Below, in pieces: positions 35,261-39,628 of a stretch of 39,628 nucleotides of DNA (its first letter is position 1; the number at the start of each line of letters is the position of its first letter). The translations under genes were made by a program, and so were the position numbers. The DNA lies in NCBI RefSeq assembly GCF_000716715.1, contig NZ_JNYJ01000078.1, positions 1 to 39,628 on the forward strand. Direction: 5' to 3'. A model generated the notes under the pieces. The model did not search any database, was not told the origin of the DNA, and saw nothing but the letters and a program-made list of their open reading frames with translations. The DNA is from Dactylosporangium aurantiacum (GTDB lineage Bacteria > Actinomycetota > Actinomycetes > Mycobacteriales > Micromonosporaceae).

Positions 35261-36067
35261 TCAGTCCTTGACGGCGCCGGCGGTGACGCCGGTGGCGACG
35301 TACCGCTGGGCGGCGACGAGCAGGACCGTGGCCGGGACGGACGCGACCACGGCGGTGGCCATGATGGCGTTCCACTGCTGGTTGTTGTTGCCGATGTACT
35401 GGTAGATGCCGAGGGTGACGGGGCGCAGGTCGCCGCCGCCGTCGAGGGTGCTGGCGAACACGAAGTCCGACCATGCCCACAGGAACGCGAACAGCGCCAC
35501 GGTGACGACGGCGTTGCGGCTGACCGGCAGGACGATCGCGGTGAACGTGCGCAGCGGGCCGGCGCCGTCGGTCTTCGCCGCCTGCAGCAGCTCCTCGGGG
35601 ATGCCGGCCATGAACGTGGTGAACACCAGCACCGCGAACGGCACGGCGATGGTCGAGTCGGCGAGGATGAGGCCGGGCCACGAGTTCAGCAGGCCGAGGT
35701 TGAGGTAGGCGGCGTAGAACCCCATCGCCATGATGATGCCGGGGATCATCTGCGCGATGAGCAGCACGAAGCTCAGCACCCCGCCGCCGCGCGGGCGCAG
35801 CTTCGCCAGCGAGTACCCGGCGGGCGCGGCGAGCAGCACGGTCAGCGCGACGGTGCCGAGGCCGACGAGCAGGCTGGTGCCCAGGTACGGCAGCTGCTGC
35901 GCGAGGACCGCGCGGTAGCCCTCGCCGGTGGCGTCCACCGGGAACCAGTTCGGCGGGATCTTGCGCATGTCCCGGTCGCGGGTGAGCGAGACGTTCACCA
36001 TCCAGTACACCGGGAACAGCATCACCGCGGTGAGCACCAGCCCGGTGAAGGTCCGCCGGCGCCTCAC
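35261..36067 (-). CDS. Carbohydrate ABC transporter permease, MalG/CUT1 type (second system)
   Basis: 268 residues. The GTG at 36067 overlaps the partner permease stop (GTGA), starting VRRRRTFTGLVLTAVMLFPVYW; the longer upstream frame is a shadow. Six membrane helices, EAA loop LLQAAKTDGAGPLRTFTAIVLPVSR, and the C terminus YVATGVTAGAVKD typical of MalG subunits. No ATPase subunit in the operon. Confidence 0.92.
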   Translation of the reverse strand: MRRRRTFTGLVLTAVMLFPVYWMVNVSLTRDRDMRKIPPNWFPVDATGEGYRAVLAQQLPYLGTSLLVGLGTVALTVLLAAPAGYSLAKLRPRGGGVLSFVLLIAQMIPGIIMAMGFYAAYLNLGLLNSWPGLILADSTIAVPFAVLVFTTFMAGIPEELLQAAKTDGAGPLRTFTAIVLPVSRNAVVTVALFAFLWAWSDFVFASTLDGGGDLRPVTLGIYQYIGNNNQQWNAIMATAVVASVPATVLLVAAQRYVATGVTAGAVKD

Positions 36068-37020
36068 GCCAGCCTCCGCTGTGCCCGCACGTACAGCAGT
36101 CCGCAGCCGACGGCCATGACGATGAGCAGGTTGCCGACCGCGGCGGCCGGGCCGAACTGCGGCAGCAGGTTGCCGAACCCGAGCCGGTAGGACCAGGTGG
36201 CGAGGGTCGTCGACGAGCCGTTCGGCCCGCCCTTCGTCATGATCCAGATCGGGTCGAAGACCTTGAGCGTGTACACCAGGCCGAGCAGCAGCGTGATCAG
36301 CGAGACCGGTCGCAGCAGCGGCAGCGTGATGCGCCAGAACTGCTGAGCGCCGCTCGCGCCGTCCAGCGCGGCCGCCTCGTACAGGTGCGCGGGGATCGCC
36401 TGCAGGCCGCTGTACAGCACGACGAGGTTGAACGGGACGCCGATCCACACGTTGGCGACGGTCACCGACACCAGCGACCAGTCCGGCGACGTGAGCCAGT
36501 TGACCGGACCGAGACCGGCGTAGCCCAGGACGGTGTTGACGATCCCGGCGTCGCTGTTGAGCATCCACGACCACGTCGACGCCGACACGATCAGCGGCAG
36601 CAGCCACGGCACGAGGAACAGCGCCCGCAGCGTCGCCGACAGCGGGAAGTGCCGGTTGAAGAACACCGCCAGGGCCAGCCCGAGCGTGAACTGCAGGACC
36701 AGCGACGCGACGGTGAACACCACGGTGTGCGTCAGCGCCGGCACGAACGCCGGGTCGGCGACGACCGTGCGGTAGTTGTCCAGGCCGTTGAACGGCGCGT
36801 CGCCCTGGACGAACGAGCGCACCGTGTAGTGGCGCACGCTGAGGTCGACGTTGCGGTACAGCGGGTAGGCGTAGCAGGCGAGCAGGTACGCCACGACCGG
36901 GGCGAGGAACGCCCACGCGGCCCACTGCCCGGAGCGGCCCCGGCGGGCCGGCGGCGGGGCGGCGGCCGGGACCGCCGCCCCCTTCCGGTCCTGCCGGTCC
37001 CGCAGGGACTGGCTGGCCAT
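36064..37020 (-). CDS. Carbohydrate ABC transporter permease, MalF/CUT1 type (second system)
   Basis: 318 residues from ATG 37020, five bases after the binding-protein stop; the upstream frame continues but is a shadow of that gene. N-terminal Pro/Arg-rich cytoplasmic tail, six membrane helices from WAFLAPVVAYLLACYAYPLY, EAA loop YEAAALDGASGAQQFWRITLPLL, then FDPIWIMTKGGPNGSSTTLATWSYRLGF, a MalF signature. Confidence 0.93.
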   Translation of the reverse strand: MASQSLRDRQDRKGAAVPAAAPPPARRGRSGQWAAWAFLAPVVAYLLACYAYPLYRNVDLSVRHYTVRSFVQGDAPFNGLDNYRTVVADPAFVPALTHTVVFTVASLVLQFTLGLALAVFFNRHFPLSATLRALFLVPWLLPLIVSASTWSWMLNSDAGIVNTVLGYAGLGPVNWLTSPDWSLVSVTVANVWIGVPFNLVVLYSGLQAIPAHLYEAAALDGASGAQQFWRITLPLLRPVSLITLLLGLVYTLKVFDPIWIMTKGGPNGSSTTLATWSYRLGFGNLLPQFGPAAAVGNLLIVMAVGCGLLYVRAQRRLA

Positions 37021-37025
37021 GGCAG

Positions 37026-38276
37026 CTACTTCGTGGCCGCGGCGGCGGCCGCCTGCGCCGCGGCGAGGGCGTCGGCCGGGGACTTCGACCCGCTCAGCGA
37101 CGCCTGCACGGCGGTCCACAGCGGCTCGGAGATCCTCGGGTACTTCGTGCCCAGGTCGTCGCTGGTGCGGCCCTTCGCGGCCTTGACCGCCTCCACCCAC
37201 ACCTTGAGGTCGGGGTTCGCCGCGACCTGCTTGTCCTGCACCGCCACGGTCGGGGCGACGTAGGACAGGGTGGTGACGGTCGTGTTCGAGTTCTCGACGT
37301 TCGTCAGGCACTCCACGAGCTGTTTCGTGGTGGCGTACCGCTTGGCGTCCTTCTGCACCGGCACGCTCACGAACTCGCCGCCGGTCGGGGCGGGCGCGGT
37401 CCCGCCGGTGACGGCCGGCACCGGGATGATCCCGTAGTCGAAGCCGGCCTTCTTGGCGTTGGCCAGCTGCCAGGTGCCGTTCTCGGCGAACGCGTACTCG
37501 CCGGTGGCGAACTCCTGCCAGCTGGTCGTCTGGGTGTTGTTGATGACCGAGTTCGGGGCGAGGCCCTGCTTGAGCCAGTCGCTCCACAGGGTCACCGCGG
37601 ACACCGCCTCCGGCGAGTCGAGCTTGCGCAGGTTGGCGCCGGAGCCCCAGAACCACGGCAGGAACTGGAAGCTGCCCTCCTCGGTGCCGATGGCGGAGAA
37701 CGTGATGCCCTTCTTGCCGGCCGCCTTCACCTTGCCCAGCGCGGCGGTCAGCGACGCCCAGTCCTTCACCGTGGCGATGTCGACGCCGGCGGCCTGCAGG
37801 ACGGCCTTGTTGTAGTACAGGGCGAGGGTGTTCGCGCCGATCGGGATGCCGTAGGTCTTGCCGCCGGTCTGCCCGGCGGCGACGAGGTTCGGGGCGATGG
37901 CGCTGATGTCGAGGCCGTTGTCCGCGGTCGTGGTGAGCACGCCGGCCTCGGCGAGGGTGGAGACCACCGGGTTGTCGACGATGAGCACGTCGGGTGCGTT
38001 GCCCTGCTGCGCGGCGAGCAGGGCCTTGTTGGTCAGGTCGGTGGTGTCGTAGCCGGTGCGCTTGACCGTGACGCCGGCGGCGGTGCCGCAGCTGCCGAGC
38101 AGCTTGACCCAGGCGGAGGCGTCGTCGTACTGCGGGTACGGGTCCCAGATGGTGTAGGTGCCGCCGGCCTTCGCGCCGGCGTCGTCACCGGACCCGCAGG
38201 CGGCTGCCGCGCCGGCGAGGGTGATCGCGAGCAGGGCCGCGCCGAGGGCGCGGCGGCTACGGATGGAACCGTGCAT
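37026..38276 (-). CDS. Sugar-binding lipoprotein of ABC transporter (second system)
   Basis: 416 residues. ATG 38276 (AGGGG seven bases before) gives a lipoprotein signal, RRALGAALLAITLAGAAAAC with Cys30 as lipidated residue; an in-frame extension upstream would cover the operator and promoter. Type-1 sugar-binding fold: TYTIWDPYPQYDDASAWVKLL, ALYYNKAVLQAAGVDIATVKDWASLTAALGKV, FLPWFWGSG, FAENGTWQLANAKK. First gene of a five-gene operon ending in two glycoside hydrolases. Ligand unknown. Confidence 0.92.
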   Translation of the reverse strand: MHGSIRSRRALGAALLAITLAGAAAACGSGDDAGAKAGGTYTIWDPYPQYDDASAWVKLLGSCGTAAGVTVKRTGYDTTDLTNKALLAAQQGNAPDVLIVDNPVVSTLAEAGVLTTTADNGLDISAIAPNLVAAGQTGGKTYGIPIGANTLALYYNKAVLQAAGVDIATVKDWASLTAALGKVKAAGKKGITFSAIGTEEGSFQFLPWFWGSGANLRKLDSPEAVSAVTLWSDWLKQGLAPNSVINNTQTTSWQEFATGEYAFAENGTWQLANAKKAGFDYGIIPVPAVTGGTAPAPTGGEFVSVPVQKDAKRYATTKQLVECLTNVENSNTTVTTLSYVAPTVAVQDKQVAANPDLKVWVEAVKAAKGRTSDDLGTKYPRISEPLWTAVQASLSGSKSPADALAAAQAAAAAATK

Positions 38277-38322
38277 GGGATGGCCCCTTTTGACGGTCGG
38301 GGTGTGGGGGTGTCCTCGCGAG

Positions 38323-38346
38323 CGAATCGGTTCGCGAACCGATTCG
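38323..38346. promoter_or_regulatory. 24-bp perfect palindrome, LacI operator O1
   Basis: cgaatcggttcg followed by its exact inverse. It lies just downstream of the -10 of the binding-protein promoter, at or after the predicted transcription start, so a bound LacI protein would block the operon. Its right half gcgaaccgattcg is repeated at 38435-38447. Confidence 0.85.
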
Positions 38347-38352
38347 ACGCGA

Positions 38353-38382
38353 ACGATATGCACATGTTCACCGCCGGGTCAA
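38353..38382 (-). promoter_or_regulatory. Promoter of the second sugar operon
   Basis: On the minus strand TTGACC (38382-38377) and TATCGT (38358-38353) are 18 bases apart. The predicted start near 38347 touches operator O1. Confidence 0.65.
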
Positions 38383-38401
38383 GCACTTCTTAACGATCGC
38401 G

Positions 38402-38430
38402 TTGACACCTCTGAGGCGTCGATCTAGGCT
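38402..38430 (+). promoter_or_regulatory. Promoter of the lacI-family gene
   Basis: Consensus -35 TTGACA (38402-38407), 17-base spacer, -10 TAGGCT (38425-38430). It is back-to-back with the operon promoter; the two -35 boxes are 19 bases apart. Confidence 0.8.
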
Positions 38431-38434
38431 CGCA

Positions 38435-38450
38435 GCGAACCGATTCGGTG
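38435..38450. promoter_or_regulatory. LacI operator O2
   Basis: gcgaaccgattcg (38435-38447) is the same 13-mer as the right half of O1, and accgattcggt is a small palindrome in itself. It lies directly after the -10 of the regulator's own promoter, implying autorepression. Confidence 0.75.
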
Positions 38451-38468
38451 GAATCCGCTGGAGGCGGC

Positions 38469-39488
38469 GTGAACATCGGCGAGATCGCCAAGCGGGCCGG
38501 CGCGTCGCGCAGCACCGTGTCGTACGTGCTGAGCGGCAAGCGGGCGGTGTCGGAGGAGACCCGCCGGCGCATCCTCGCCGTCATCGAGGAGCTCGACTAC
38601 CGGCCCAACGCCGCGGCGCGGGCCCTGAAGGAGGGGCGCACCAGGACCCTCGGGCTGGTCATCCCGCCGGCCAGCCAGCGCCTGACGGACATGCAGCTCG
38701 GCTTCGTCGCCAGCGTGGTCGAGGCGGCCGCCCGGGCCGACCTGGACGTGCTGCTGTCACCGTCCGGGGGCGACCACGAGCGGTCCTTCGAACGCGTCGT
38801 CACCGGCCGGCGCGTCGACGGCGTCATCCTCATGGAGATCCGCATGGAGGACGACCGCGTGTCGCGCCTGCGGCAGACGAGCCTGCCGTTCGTCACGATC
38901 GGGCGCACCGCCGACCCGCACGACATGTGGTGGGTCGACGTGGACTACACGACCCTGATCTCCCGGTGCGTGCACCACCTCGCCGACCTCGGCCACCGGC
39001 ACCTCGCCTTCATCAACCGCTCCGCCGAGCTGGTCGCCGCCGGTTACGGCCCGGGCCACCGCGCCCTGGCGGGCTTCCGCCAGGCCGTCACGGAGCGCGG
39101 CCTGACCGGCGTCGACGTCTGCTGCCCGGACGAGCCGTCGGCCGGCGAGACGTGCCTGGAGCAGCTGCGGGCCGCGCACCCCGAGGTGACCGCGGTCGCG
39201 ACGATCAACGAGGCGGCGCTGCCGGGCATCCAGCGCGGCCTGCAGCACGCGGGTCTCGCGGTGCCGCGCGACTTCTCCGTCGCCGGCGTCGCCGCCCGCC
39301 ACTGGGCCGAGGACTTCCGCCCGCCGCTGACCGCCGCGGACGTGCCGACCCTGGACATGGGCGAGGAGGCCGTGCGGCTGCTGCTGGAGCGCATCGCCAC
39401 CCCGGAGGCGCCGCCCCGCCACGTGCTGCACGCCCCGCCGATCTCCCTGCGCGCCAGCACCGGACCCGTGCCGCCGGCCTTGCGCTGA
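38469..39488 (+). CDS. LacI-family transcriptional regulator
   Basis: 339 residues. The GTG at 38469 (GGAGG four bases before) is chosen; an earlier in-frame GTG at 38448 lies in the operator. Helix-turn-helix and hinge at 1-55: NIGEIAKRAGASRSTVSYVLSGKRAVSEETRRRI, then LDYRPNAAARALK. The periplasmic-binding-protein-like effector domain follows (TLGLVIPPASQRLTDMQLGFVASVVEAA, DGVILMEIRM, VDVDYTTLISRCVHHLADLGHRHLAFI). It is divergent from the transporter operon, and both promoters carry its likely operators, so it should repress both until the sugar binds. Confidence 0.93.
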   Translation: MNIGEIAKRAGASRSTVSYVLSGKRAVSEETRRRILAVIEELDYRPNAAARALKEGRTRTLGLVIPPASQRLTDMQLGFVASVVEAAARADLDVLLSPSGGDHERSFERVVTGRRVDGVILMEIRMEDDRVSRLRQTSLPFVTIGRTADPHDMWWVDVDYTTLISRCVHHLADLGHRHLAFINRSAELVAAGYGPGHRALAGFRQAVTERGLTGVDVCCPDEPSAGETCLEQLRAAHPEVTAVATINEAALPGIQRGLQHAGLAVPRDFSVAGVAARHWAEDFRPPLTAADVPTLDMGEEAVRLLLERIATPEAPPRHVLHAPPISLRASTGPVPPALR

Positions 39489-39514
39489 GCCCGGCCCCGG
39501 GGCGGGCGCCGCGG

Positions 39515-39628
39515 TCAGCCGGCGGCTGACGGCTCCACGGTGAGCAGGGCGGCGAGCTGCGCCAGGATCGCCGGGCGCGCCCGGTAGTACACCCACGTGC
39601 CGCGCCGGTCGGCGTCCACCAGGCCGGC
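39515..39628 (-). CDS. ArsR/SmtB-type regulator, C-terminal end
   Basis: Only the last 37 residues are in the window: AGLVDADRRGTWVYYRARPA then a Leu/Ala helix. This is the wing and last helix of ArsR-type winged-helix proteins, where the segment after the recognition helix reads LV-R-G-WVYY. No metal-binding residue is visible in this part, so the signal cannot be guessed. It continues past the right edge and converges on the lacI gene. Confidence 0.75.
   Translation of the reverse strand, partial: AGLVDADRRGTWVYYRARPAILAQLAALLTVEPSAAG

Noticed and set aside
38277..38363. Upstream start for the second sugar-binding lipoprotein
   Set aside because: It would place the coding region over operator O1 and the -10, and would bury the lipoprotein signal.

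Overview
This is a very GC-rich window in which nearly every base is coding, with GTG starts, strong GGAGG-type ribosome binding sites and 4-base start/stop overlaps. The gene content (CUT1 sugar ABC transporters without their own ATPase, secreted enzymes ending in ricin-type CBM13 lectins, a Pkn-type kinase, an Rv2629-like protein) points to a soil actinobacterium, most likely of the Micromonosporaceae/Streptomyces type. The family assignment is inference. I see no rRNA, tRNA, CRISPR array, transposase or phage gene.

Bases 1-21528 are a plant-polysaccharide island. It opens with the 3' end of a GH10 xylanase whose lectin is cut short, then a FadR-type GntR regulator (772-1542). Next is a five-gene minus-strand operon (6710 down to 1909): sugar-binding lipoprotein, two permeases, a mandelate-racemase-type acid-sugar dehydratase and an L-rhamnose/L-fucose mutarotase-like protein. 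A second, paralogous GntR regulator (6892-7674) is divergent from it. Then come secreted CBM13 proteins: a GH141-like beta-helix enzyme, a ThuA/DUF1080 protein and a PQQ-type sugar dehydrogenase broken by an internal deletion. A four-gene plus-strand operon (14911-18543) follows: Zn alcohol dehydrogenase, KduD-like SDR, COG3618 lactonase and an L-fucose-dehydrogenase-type aldo/keto reductase. A GH54 arabinofuranosidase and a CE1 acetylxylan esterase close the island. Together the cytoplasmic enzymes make most of a non-phosphorylating L-fucose (or related deoxy/threo-aldose) route: dehydrogenase, lactonase, dehydratase, second dehydrogenase. A shared motif near GTATGACGTMTG lies in the core promoters of the transporter/dehydratase operon, the GntR gene, the GH141 gene and the four-gene operon, so these units look like one GntR regulon.

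Bases 21529-31560 are housekeeping or accessory genes: an Rv2629/baeRF-type protein, a 22-bp minisatellite, a CYP152-like P450 with a small CxxC protein, a Ser/Thr kinase, a signal-peptidase-like lipoprotein that lacks both catalytic residues, a HEAT-repeat protein, two small membrane proteins, an unknown 280-residue protein and an SDR. Several of these appear to be leaderless (TAnnnT, six bases, GTG).

Bases 31668-39488 are a second sugar unit: a minus-strand operon of binding protein, two permeases, a cytoplasmic GH63-like hydrolase and a secreted clan GH-A enzyme with CBM13. It ends in a 13-bp perfect terminator hairpin and is divergent from a LacI regulator; both promoters carry a LacI-type operator just downstream of the -10. 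The window ends inside an ArsR-type regulator.
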